NCBI GenBank assembly: GCA_051648105.1
Contig: JBOFEN010000112.1
Location: 1-23,811 of the forward strand
Origin: UBA7332 sp051648105
Lineage (GTDB): Bacteria; Bacteroidota; Bacteroidia; Bacteroidales; UBA7332
Reading direction: 5' to 3'
Length of the DNA: 23,811 nucleotides
Below, piece by piece: positions 13,736-22,351 of the stretch; position 1 is the stretch's first letter; each line of letters opens with the position of its first letter. Made by a program: the position numbers and the translations under genes. A model generated the notes under the pieces. It made no database searches, had not been told where the DNA came from, and saw nothing but the letters and a program-made list of their open reading frames with translations.

Positions 13736-15676
13736 TCAATATTGGTTCATCTGCTCGTCAACTAATTTAGTCATCATAGTAGCGAAGTCTGCTACTTTCA
13801 TGCTTCCTTGGTCTCCCTCGCCTTGTCTACGGATAGATATCTCGCCATTTTCAGCCTCTTTCTCGCCTACGATAAGTAGATAAGGAATACGCTTCATTTC
13901 ATTATCACGTATTTTACGTCCAATTTTCTCATTTCGATCGTCCACTAGTGTGCGGATATCGCTCATGTTTAATTGGTGTGCTATCTCGTTTGCGTAGTCG
14001 TTGTACTTATCAGAGATAGGTAGGATAACGCATTGGTCTGGTGTTAACCAAAGAGGGAATTTACCTCCTGTGTGTTCGATAAGAACAGCAACGAATCTCT
14101 CCATAGAGCCGAATGGTGCACGGTGTATCATCACTGGTCTATGTTTTTGGTTGTCTGAGCCAGTGTATTCTAGGTCAAATCTCTCAGGGAGGTTGTAGTC
14201 AACCTGGATTGTACCTAGCTGCCAGCGACGACCAATAGCATCTTTGACCATGAAGTCAAGTTTTGGTCCGTAGAATGCTGCTTCACCTGTTTCTACGCGA
14301 GCTTTTAGACCTTTCTCTTGGCATGCTTCAACAATAGCACTTTCTGCTTTGTCCCAATTCTCATCAGATCCGATATACTTCTCTGTATTGCTAGGGTCGC
14401 GAAGTGAGATCTGAGCTTCGAAGTTTTCGAAGTTTAGAGCTTTGAAGATGATGAAGATGATATCCATAACCTTAAGGAACTCCTCTTTAAGCTGATCTGG
14501 ACGACAGAAGATGTGAGCATCATCTTGAGTAAAGCCTCTCACACGAGTTAAACCATGAAGCTCACCTGACTGTTCGTAGCGATAAACGGTACCAAACTCT
14601 GCAAAACGAAGAGGTAGATCTTTGTATGAGCGAGGTAGTGCCTTGAATATCTCACAGTGGTGAGGGCAGTTCATTGGTTTTAGAAGGAACTCTTCGTTCT
14701 CATCTGGTGTATGTATTGGTTGGAAAGAGTCTTTCCCATATTTGGCGTAGTGTCCAGAGGTTACGTAAAGTTGTTTTGCTCCAATGTGTGGAGTCATTAC
14801 CTGCTGGTATCCAAAACGTTTTTGAATGCGCTTTAGGAACATCTCAAGGCGGTCACGAAGAGCAGTGCCGCGAGGTAACCACAATGGTAGACCTTGGCCA
14901 ACAGCTTGTGAGAACATGAATAGTTCAAGCTCTTTACCAATTTTGCGGTGGTCACGTTTTTTAGCCTCTTCCATCATAGTAACATACTCATCAAGCATCT
15001 TCTTCTTAGGGAAGCTGACACCGTAGATGCGAGTAAGCTGTTTGCGTTTCTCGTCTCCTCTCCAATATGCACCAGCGATAGCTGTCAGTTTAACAGCTTT
15101 GATAATGCTTGTATTTGGAAGGTGAGGCCCGCGACAAAGGTCTGTGAATTCACCTTGTGTATATGTGGTGATATGACCATCCTCAAGTTCGCTGATAAGC
15201 TCAACTTTGTACTGTTCACCTCTCTCTTCGAAAAGTTTAATAGCGTCAGCTTTAGAGATCTCTTTACGAACGACCTCTTCTTTGCGAGCAGCTAGTTCCA
15301 TCATCTTAGCTTCGATTGCAGGAAGGTCGCTTTCACGAATAATAGCTTCAGCTGGATCTACATCATAGTAGAACCCACTCTCTAGTGCTGGTCCAATACC
15401 AAATGTGATACCTGGATATAGCGTTTGTAGAGCTTCGGCTAATAGATGGGCAGATGTGTGCCAAAAGGCGTGCTTGCCCTCAGCGTCATCCCACTTGTAT
15501 AATCTTATAGCGCCATCATTCTCGATGGGGCGCATGATGTCCCACTCTTCGCCATTGATGCTTGCAGCAATAATGTCTTGTGCAAGGCGGGAGCTAATGC
15601 TTTCGGCGACTTGTCTAGGAGTAGTGCCTTTGGCAAACTCTCTTGATGAGCCGTCTGGAAATTGAACTTTTATCAT
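13736..15676 (-). CDS. thrS: Threonine-tRNA ligase
   Basis: ThrRS attaches threonine to its tRNA and edits misacylated Ser-tRNA. I choose the ATG at 15676, giving 646 residues beginning MIKVQFPDGSS, as in other ThrRS; a TTG three codons upstream (15685) is an unlikely alternative. Domains, numbered from the TTG (subtract 3 for the ATG): TGS at about 4-64; the editing domain with HTSAH (H76, H80) and CRGPH (C184, H188); and the class II core with MNCPHH (zinc-ligand C340), motif 2 FAEFGTVYRYEQSGELHGLT, DDAH (H391) and motif 3 IHRAPFGSMERF. An anticodon-binding domain ends the protein. All key residues are intact. It is a single-gene leftward unit with a TATCTTTG box upstream and a hairpin downstream. 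Confidence 0.97.
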   Translation of the reverse strand: MIKVQFPDGSSREFAKGTTPRQVAESISSRLAQDIIAASINGEEWDIMRPIENDGAIRLYKWDDAEGKHAFWHTSAHLLAEALQTLYPGITFGIGPALESGFYYDVDPAEAIIRESDLPAIEAKMMELAARKEEVVRKEISKADAIKLFEERGEQYKVELISELEDGHITTYTQGEFTDLCRGPHLPNTSIIKAVKLTAIAGAYWRGDEKRKQLTRIYGVSFPKKKMLDEYVTMMEEAKKRDHRKIGKELELFMFSQAVGQGLPLWLPRGTALRDRLEMFLKRIQKRFGYQQVMTPHIGAKQLYVTSGHYAKYGKDSFQPIHTPDENEEFLLKPMNCPHHCEIFKALPRSYKDLPLRFAEFGTVYRYEQSGELHGLTRVRGFTQDDAHIFCRPDQLKEEFLKVMDIIFIIFKALNFENFEAQISLRDPSNTEKYIGSDENWDKAESAIVEACQEKGLKARVETGEAAFYGPKLDFMVKDAIGRRWQLGTIQVDYNLPERFDLEYTGSDNQKHRPVMIHRAPFGSMERFVAVLIEHTGGKFPLWLTPDQCVILPISDKYNDYANEIAHQLNMSDIRTLVDDRNEKIGRKIRDNEMKRIPYLLIVGEKEAENGEISIRRQGEGDQGSMKVADFATMMTKLVDEQMNQY

Positions 15677-15713
15677 ACGGTACAAGTTTTTTATTACTTA
15701 TTAAATCGTAGTG

Positions 15714-15721
15714 CAAAGATA
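15714..15721 (-). promoter_or_regulatory. Candidate -7 box of thrS
   Basis: TATCTTTG on the minus strand matches TAnnTTTG exactly, 37 bases upstream of the thrS ATG. No TTTG is seen 19-21 bases further upstream. A start near 15707 would leave a leader of about 30 bases. Confidence 0.5.
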
Positions 15722-16694
15722 TTATATTATAAGGATATTATAGGTAGATATGTTCGCTTTTGTCAATAAAGTTCTCTAATAAATATTGAGTGTGGTTTGC
15801 TATGTGGATAGCAATATGTTTTTGGATCTTTATACTGAGTTATGATATCTGTCTTTAAGTTTGGGTTTCTTGTGTATTTGTAGCAAATTGATAATTTATC
15901 ATCCTTGATTTTAGTTCATGTTTCCTTGTTATGTATTATATGATAGATATGTCAATGGTTATTATGCCTTAATTGATTATTGTTTAGGGTTTATGCTCTA
16001 TATTTACTTGTTTATTTTAAAATGATCGTTCATAATATTTATTTAATTCTCTATCTTAGTATTATATATTAACCAATGTTTGATCTATATTTGGTGAGTA
16101 GATATTGACTATTGTTAAATTGCTTTTAAGGGGTCTGGTTTTGTTTTTGACGTTTTGTTATCAATATTGCCCTTAGGGTATTTTTTTGATATTTCACCTG
16201 CTTATTGTCTAGTAATAAGTTCGATAACACTGATTTATTTTTTCTAATATATTAAATAATTTACTATTGATACTTTAAAATTCAAATATGTTAACATTGC
16301 GTCATCTCCCTCTTTTTCTCGTCTACGATAGTGTTGTATTGAAAATTTATCTTTTTTGACCTGAATTGCTTTCATATATTATCATTTGTAGCTTATTTTT
16401 TTTCAAACTATTTGGGTTTGGCTTACTATTTGCTTAGTTTTCCCATAGTTGTTAAAATAGTGTTAATGTGAATAATAGTTGTTGTAGTTGAAAAAACAAA
16501 TTCTAAATTGCGAAACATTACGGGTGTATAGTGTTTGGATTTGTATTACGGTGTTTTCATCATATATATTATTCTTACTTATATGTCATTTGGGGATTAC
16601 CTATATTCTATTAGAAAAATCGACATTGGATCTACCAACTGAGAGGTAGGTTCAAGTCACAGTGTGTATATAATTATCTAAGTGTTTTAATCTA
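15722..16694. other. AT-rich gap upstream of the susC operon
   Basis: About 970 bases hold no convincing gene on either strand. They contain a small seven-bp hairpin (15797-15803 with 15808-15814), an exact TATATTTG at 16086-16093 without a -33 partner, and just before susC a weak promoter-like pair: TTG at 16626-16628 and TAGGTTCA at 16647-16654. The real susC promoter cannot be fixed. The gap length suggests divergent control regions, or a decayed gene no longer readable. Confidence 0.5.
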
Positions 16695-19600
16695 ATGAGA
16701 AAATTTACTTTTATTCTCTTGTTGTTTGTCTTAGGGGCTACTGCTCTTATGGCACAAACTAACGTTACGGGGCATGTAGTATCTGCAGATGATGGGGAGC
16801 CGGTTATCGGCGCATCTATTGTTGTCAAGGGTACGACCACGGGCACTGTATCGGACTATGATGGTAACTTCACCTTGAGTGTGCCGTCTGATGGAAGAAC
16901 GTTAGTAGTTAGTTATGTTGGTATGGTATCTCAGGAGGTACCAGTAGCCCCACGTGTACACGTGAAGCTAGTAAGCCAAAGTCAGGATCTAGATGAGGTT
17001 ATCGTTGTAGCTTATGGTACAGCTAAGAAATCATCTTTTACCGGTTCTGCGGGAAACATGAGTTCTGAAAAGATCTCTAAGCTTCAGGTGTCAGAGGTTT
17101 CTAAGGCCTTGGAGGGCGCTATGGCTGGAGTTCAGGTTACAAGTTCTTCAGGCCAACCTGGCTCGAGTGCTACGATAAGGGTTCGTGGTATTGGGTCAAT
17201 TAGTGCCTCTAGTAACCCTCTGATTGTTGTTGATGGAGTTCCTTATGAAGGAGCTTTGAATACAATAAATCCTCAGGATATTGAGTCGATGAGCGTCCTT
17301 AAGGATGCAGCCTCGAACTCTCTATATGGTGCCCGCGGTGCTAATGGTGTAATAATGATTACTACACGCAAGGGGAAGGTCGGCAAAGTATCTTTAAGCT
17401 TAGATAACCGAACAGGTTTCAATGTAAGAGGAGTGCGAGGTTATGATGTTTTGGATTCATCTTCGGAGTACTATGAATTGTATTGGGAAGCAATGCGAAA
17501 CCAACAATATTATGGAGCAGGAACATCGGCTTATCAAGCAGGGCAGTATGCTTCTTCAAATTTGGTGTCGCAGCTTGGTGGATATAATAGTTTTAATGTA
17601 GCTAATGATCAGTTGGTTGATCCTTTTACAGGAAGATTGAATCCAAATGCACAACTACTCTATCAAGATAATTGGTTTGACGAGGCATTCTCAGCTGGCC
17701 TACGTCAAGAGAATAACCTATCTATTAGTACAGGAACAGACAAGGTTTCAACGTATACATCATTTGGCTTTTTGACTGAGGATTCATATACAGAACAGTC
17801 AAATCTTAAGCGTTACTCAGCTCGCACAAAGGTAGATTATACAGTTACCGATTGGTTGAAGACAGGTTTTAACTTGGGAGCATCAACCTTGACAACCAAT
17901 GCACCAAACGTTGGAGGAACAAATTCGTCAAGTATTTTTTATTTTGGACAGCAGGTCGCGCCTATCTACCCTGTATATATGCGCGATTCAGAGGGTAATT
18001 ATGTTATTGGCTCGAATGGATCACGAGTATATGATTATGGTTCATCTGACTACTTAAAGCGACCAATAGGCGCTAATGCTAATCCTATAGATCAGCAAGC
18101 AAATAACATTAGAGAGTCAAAAAGAGATGTTGTTAATGCGAAGGTTTATGCTCAGATAAACTTCTTGAAGGATTTTGTATTTACAGTAAATGTTAGTGCA
18201 GACAACTTTAATACTTCAACAATTGATTTTCAGACTCCGATAGGTGGCGATGCATTGAATGTTAATGGTCGATCGACAAAGTCATCAACAAGAACGATGG
18301 CATTTAATGCTAACCAGTTATTGAACTGGAGCAGAACATTCCATGATAAACACTCATTTGAAGTTCTATTAGGTCATGAATCTAAGAGTGATGTGGTCTC
18401 TAACTTGAGTGCAACAAAAGAGAATTTCTTTGTTCCAACTAATCCAGAACTTGACAATGGTGTTGTCCTAACAGATGCATCATCAACCAAGCAGACGTAC
18501 TCTCTAGAGGGCTATTTCTCACAAGCGAAGTATAGCTATAGGGATAAGTATTACCTCTCGGCAAGTTATCGTTTGGATGGATCATCTAAGTTTCACCCAG
18601 ATTCTAGATGGGGTAGCTTTTGGTCTGTTGGTGGGGCATGGAGAATGACTCAAGAGGATTTCTTGTCTAATGTAGACTATCTAAACGACTTGAAGCTAAA
18701 AGCAAGTTTTGGTACTCAGGGTAATGATAATGTACCAAACTCTACGCCTTATAAAGATCAGTATACAGTAGTACCACAGGATGGAGAGATTGGTTTGGTT
18801 TATGTCTTTAGAGGTAACCCTAATCTAACATGGGAGAAGAGTAATAACTTCAACGTAGGTTTTGATTTTAGATTGTGGAATAGATTTTCTGGTTCAGTAG
18901 AGTATTTCTACAAGAAGACGTGGGATCTACTTTATTCAAAACAGTTGCCACCATCTCAGGGTGCACCATCGTCAATATGGGAGAATACAATGAAGATGCG
19001 AAACTCAGGTATTGAGGCAGAGCTTTCATATGATATTATTGCACGTTCAAAGGTTAGATGGAATGTCGGTCTTAACTTGACTCACTATGATAATAAACTT
19101 CTTGAACTACCTTCTGATAGACCACAAACGGGTTGGGCTACTGGGAATTATCTGATGAGAAAAGGCGCCTCTATATACAATTGGTATGGCTTTAAATTTG
19201 CAGGCGTAAATCCAGAGAATGGAGAATCTCTTTTCTGGGCTAACGAGTATGACTCTAGTGGTAAGGTAATAGGTCATAAAAAGGTAAATAATACCAACGA
19301 GGCAGATCGTTATGAGTATGGGAAGTCGTCTATTCCGACGCTTTATGGTGGTTTCAATACCTCTTTGCAGTATCGTCAGTTTGATATGAGTGTAGCTCTT
19401 TCATACCAACTCGGAGGATGGGCTATGGATTCTCAGTATTCTGCACTAATGTCTGGAGGGACAGCAGGTACTAACTGGAGTAAAGATATCTATGATAGAT
19501 GGACACCAGAGAATCCAAATTCAAATATTCCACGCCTACAGGAGGGCTCCTTGGATGTTAATGCAACTACCGATCGTTTCTTGACAAGTGCTTCTCACTT

Positions 19601-19814
19601 GAGTCTTAGAAATGTGACCCTGGGGTATACATTACCTGGGAAGGTCCTCTCTAGGGTTGGTATTGAGGGTGTTAGATTCTACTTAGTAGGAGATAATCTA
19701 TTCCTATTGTCAGCACGCAAAGGTTTTGATCCACGTCAATCCTTCTCAGGAAGCACTGGGCCATCTTACTCGGCTATGACAACTTATTCATTAGGTTTTA
19801 ATGTTAGATTTTAA
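16695..19814 (+). CDS. SusC/RagA-type TonB-dependent transporter
   Basis: This 1039-residue outer-membrane protein imports glycans or oligopeptides together with its SusD-like lid. The order of parts is standard: signal peptide at 1-20 (cut before QTNVTG), carboxypeptidase-regulatory-like domain at about 22-95 (VTGHVVSADDGEPVIGASIVV), a TonB-box-like DEVIVVAYGTA at 100-110, plug at about 112-225 with RVRGIGS, NPLIVVDGVP, SVLKDAASNSLYGARGANGV and ITTRKGK, then a 22-strand-type barrel ending YSLGFNVRF. The sequence appears intact. It is followed after 22 bases by a SusD gene, then a lipoprotein and a secreted protease, with no glycoside hydrolase, so peptides are a likelier cargo than glycans; this is inference from context. 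Confidence 0.96.
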   Translation: MRKFTFILLLFVLGATALMAQTNVTGHVVSADDGEPVIGASIVVKGTTTGTVSDYDGNFTLSVPSDGRTLVVSYVGMVSQEVPVAPRVHVKLVSQSQDLDEVIVVAYGTAKKSSFTGSAGNMSSEKISKLQVSEVSKALEGAMAGVQVTSSSGQPGSSATIRVRGIGSISASSNPLIVVDGVPYEGALNTINPQDIESMSVLKDAASNSLYGARGANGVIMITTRKGKVGKVSLSLDNRTGFNVRGVRGYDVLDSSSEYYELYWEAMRNQQYYGAGTSAYQAGQYASSNLVSQLGGYNSFNVANDQLVDPFTGRLNPNAQLLYQDNWFDEAFSAGLRQENNLSISTGTDKVSTYTSFGFLTEDSYTEQSNLKRYSARTKVDYTVTDWLKTGFNLGASTLTTNAPNVGGTNSSSIFYFGQQVAPIYPVYMRDSEGNYVIGSNGSRVYDYGSSDYLKRPIGANANPIDQQANNIRESKRDVVNAKVYAQINFLKDFVFTVNVSADNFNTSTIDFQTPIGGDALNVNGRSTKSSTRTMAFNANQLLNWSRTFHDKHSFEVLLGHESKSDVVSNLSATKENFFVPTNPELDNGVVLTDASSTKQTYSLEGYFSQAKYSYRDKYYLSASYRLDGSSKFHPDSRWGSFWSVGGAWRMTQEDFLSNVDYLNDLKLKASFGTQGNDNVPNSTPYKDQYTVVPQDGEIGLVYVFRGNPNLTWEKSNNFNVGFDFRLWNRFSGSVEYFYKKTWDLLYSKQLPPSQGAPSSIWENTMKMRNSGIEAELSYDIIARSKVRWNVGLNLTHYDNKLLELPSDRPQTGWATGNYLMRKGASIYNWYGFKFAGVNPENGESLFWANEYDSSGKVIGHKKVNNTNEADRYEYGKSSIPTLYGGFNTSLQYRQFDMSVALSYQLGGWAMDSQYSALMSGGTAGTNWSKDIYDRWTPENPNSNIPRLQEGSLDVNATTDRFLTSASHLSLRNVTLGYTLPGKVLSRVGIEGVRFYLVGDNLFLLSARKGFDPRQSFSGSTGPSYSAMTTYSLGFNVRF

Positions 19815-19836
19815 AGGATTAGATCAGAAATAAGTT

Positions 19837-21345
19837 ATGATTAAAAAGAATATACAGCATATATTAATTGGCTCAATGCTATGCATGAGTACAGTTGGTT
19901 GTTCTGACTCATTTTTCGATACAGGAAACTCAAGTGTTGTAACCCCTGATGATATTGAGGAGATAGAGAAGAATGACCCAGAGGCGTTAGTGAAAATTGT
20001 ACAACCAATGCTATTGGGTATGTACACCTATATGACTTCATTGCAGAATGGTCACGGAGATTTTGGTCATATGTCATATGTTCACTTATCAGATTTGATG
20101 AGTGATGAGATGGCTATGCATACAGCAGGGAGTGGATGGTTTACATTTGACTATGGTTTGGACTATTGGGGTGCACAATACACTCGTCCTTACTACTATT
20201 GGAACTTCTACTTTTCTATGATCAACAATGCGAATGAGCTTATCAATAAGATATCATTGAGCACCGATAATAAAGAGTTACAAGCTATCTTGGGCCAAGC
20301 TTATGCATTGAGAGGATTCTCATATTTTATGTTGATGCAGATGTATCAACAGACATATGTGGGTAATGAGGGTGCTCCAGGTTGTCCAATATATATTACT
20401 CTAAATGAAGGAGAGTCTATCCCTTCACGAGCGCCTCTTTCACAGGTGATGAATAGAATTGAGACTGATTTTGAGACCTCACTAAGATACCTAGAGGGTT
20501 GGGAGCGTCCAAGTAAGATTCACGTAAATGAGCAAGTGGCAGCTGGATTATATGCTAGAGTTTGTTTAGTGAAAAATGATTGGGCAAAAGCTGCTGAGTA
20601 TGCAAGGAAAGCTAGAGGCGGATACTCTATTTATACAGTCGATGAACTCAAATCAGAGGGATTCAACAATATCAGCTCAAAGGAGTGGATGTGGGGAGCA
20701 GACATTACAGCGGAGACAACAACCATCTTTGCTTCATTCTTCTCATTTATTTGCTCTTATGATGCTGGTTATGGTGGAGCTGTTGGTGCATTTAGGAAGA
20801 TTGATGCAAGACTATATGACTCAATGAGTGATAGTGATGTTAGACGTGCTCAGTTTAAAGACCCTAATGGTAGTTATAGTGGAGAGGAATTGGTTTTCCC
20901 TAATTATACCAATTTGAAGTTTAAGAAGGTTAATAACTGGGAGGCTGACTATCTATATATGAGAGCATCAGAGATGATTCTTATAGAGGCGGAGGCTTTG
21001 GCTCACCAAGGAAGCAATGCAGAGGCGGCTTCAGTTCTAGGGGAGTTGATGCGTCATAGGGATCCTTCATGGAATAGTACTACTGTTTCTGCTGAAGGAG
21101 TTTATACTCAGCGTCGTCTAGAGCTTTGGGGTGAGGGCTTCGGACTATGGGATAAAATACGATTAGGTAAAGGAATTGAGCGTAACTATTCAGGAAGCAA
21201 TCACTTGGGGCAGTATAAGTTTAACGTAGTTCCTAAGAGTTGGTTTATGCATTATCAAATCCCTCTAACAGAGATCGATAATAATGCATATATAGGTAGT
21301 GGTGATCAGAATCCATCTCCTTACCAAAGCGATAAGAAGTATTAA
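19837..21345 (+). CDS. SusD/RagB-type substrate-binding lipoprotein
   Basis: The 502-residue lipoprotein should sit on the cell surface as the lid of the SusC channel and capture its substrate. The N-terminus MIKKNIQHILIGSMLCMSTVGC has a lipobox with C22 as the lipidation site. Typical SusD features follow: GQAYALRGFSYFMLMQMY at about 153-170 in the helical TPR-like region, several aromatic residues around 100-127 that could line the ligand site, and the conserved C-terminal RRLELWGEGFGLWDKIRLG. Length matches the family (500-600). It lies 22 bases after susC and eight bases before the next lipoprotein gene, so the genes are one transcript. RagB-like peptide binding is possible but not shown by the sequence alone. 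Confidence 0.95.
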   Translation: MIKKNIQHILIGSMLCMSTVGCSDSFFDTGNSSVVTPDDIEEIEKNDPEALVKIVQPMLLGMYTYMTSLQNGHGDFGHMSYVHLSDLMSDEMAMHTAGSGWFTFDYGLDYWGAQYTRPYYYWNFYFSMINNANELINKISLSTDNKELQAILGQAYALRGFSYFMLMQMYQQTYVGNEGAPGCPIYITLNEGESIPSRAPLSQVMNRIETDFETSLRYLEGWERPSKIHVNEQVAAGLYARVCLVKNDWAKAAEYARKARGGYSIYTVDELKSEGFNNISSKEWMWGADITAETTTIFASFFSFICSYDAGYGGAVGAFRKIDARLYDSMSDSDVRRAQFKDPNGSYSGEELVFPNYTNLKFKKVNNWEADYLYMRASEMILIEAEALAHQGSNAEAASVLGELMRHRDPSWNSTTVSAEGVYTQRRLELWGEGFGLWDKIRLGKGIERNYSGSNHLGQYKFNVVPKSWFMHYQIPLTEIDNNAYIGSGDQNPSPYQSDKKY

Positions 21346-21353
21346 TAAAATTA

Positions 21354-22334
21354 ATGGATATAAAAATTATGAGAAGGAGTCTAATACAATATATATGTCT
21401 AGCTATACTCCCAATATTATTTGTGGGTTGTAGTGATGACTCTCTCGATAAACACCGTGTTGATGGTATTGTGCCCGCTTTGATAATTCATAGTGTTGCA
21501 CTTGAGGATGGATTTACGGTTGTTTTAGAGGCAGAGTTGCAGAGTAATGGGGGTTCTCCATTACTGGATCTGGGCATATGTTTCAATGAGATTGAATATG
21601 GAGAGCCAAGTCTGACAAATACATCAACGAGAACAATTCGCCATGAAGTAGTTTCGCAGGGTCGTTTTACAATTCGTCAGGGATTACAGCCTGAGAAGGG
21701 TTTTAATATTCGTCTCTTTGCTCTCAATTCAAATGGAATTGCTTATAGTGAGATTGAGGTAGTTACTACACCAGAGATGAATCTAGATCAGCTTCTTGTT
21801 GGGAAATTCATTGTTAATGGACATCAGTCATATTACTTTATGGAGCAGGGAGCATACCCTAGCTATGAGGTTGAAATCAAGAAGGGCCCAGAGTTTATGG
21901 GTGTTCCTAATTATACGATAGAGGGGATGAAGGTTCGTCCAGGAAGTTCTGAGAAGGTCTTCACTGCTCAATTCGAGGTTCATACAACAGAGACAGATGA
22001 AGGAGTTGCTTATTCTGCAGTATTCCCAATGCAATTGACTGGTGTTTCATTGAATCTAGAGGATGTTGGTCTTCGTAATGTTATGATGATCAATGCTCGT
22101 TGGTTAGCTGATTCTGAAGAGTTTGATACTGATATGTATTGTGAGATTGATTTGAGCAGAGGTCTTGAGATTGTATTCCCTAAGGGTTATGCTTTTGTTC
22201 TTTCAGATCCCTTCACTGATGAGTTAGGTGATTCTATGGATGATATTGTAGACCTTGTTCTTGGAACAGTTACATTTCCAGAGGATGTAAATACACAATA
22301 TAGAGCAGAGTGTAGAATAAGTAAGAAGTATTAA
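21354..22334 (+). CDS. Lipoprotein with fibronectin-III-like domain
   Basis: This 326-residue protein starts eight bases after the SusD stop. A second ATG at 21369 gives an equally good signal (MRRSLIQYICLAILPILFVGC), so the start is uncertain by five codons. The lipobox ends at C26. Residues about 40-143 have the pattern of an extracellular Ig/FN3-like domain common in this phylum: DLGICFNEIEYGEPS, a short hairpin, GRFTIRQGLQPEKGFNIRLFALNSNGIAYS, then a TTPE linker. The second half is beta-rich and unassigned. As the third gene of the SusCD operon it is probably a surface-exposed accessory binding lipoprotein. No catalytic motif is seen. Confidence 0.85.
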   Translation: MDIKIMRRSLIQYICLAILPILFVGCSDDSLDKHRVDGIVPALIIHSVALEDGFTVVLEAELQSNGGSPLLDLGICFNEIEYGEPSLTNTSTRTIRHEVVSQGRFTIRQGLQPEKGFNIRLFALNSNGIAYSEIEVVTTPEMNLDQLLVGKFIVNGHQSYYFMEQGAYPSYEVEIKKGPEFMGVPNYTIEGMKVRPGSSEKVFTAQFEVHTTETDEGVAYSAVFPMQLTGVSLNLEDVGLRNVMMINARWLADSEEFDTDMYCEIDLSRGLEIVFPKGYAFVLSDPFTDELGDSMDDIVDLVLGTVTFPEDVNTQYRAECRISKKY

Positions 22335-22351
22335 CAATTAGATTGTAATTT

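Noticed and set aside
15677..15685. TTG start of thrS three codons upstream
   Set aside because: The ATG at 15676 yields the family-typical N-terminus MIKVQFPDG, so the extension is unnecessary.
16631..16654. tRNA D-arm-like string on the minus strand (CTCAGTTGGTAGA)
   Set aside because: The flanks give no acceptor, anticodon or T arm, so it is neither a tRNA nor a supportable attachment site; chance or a very short fragment.
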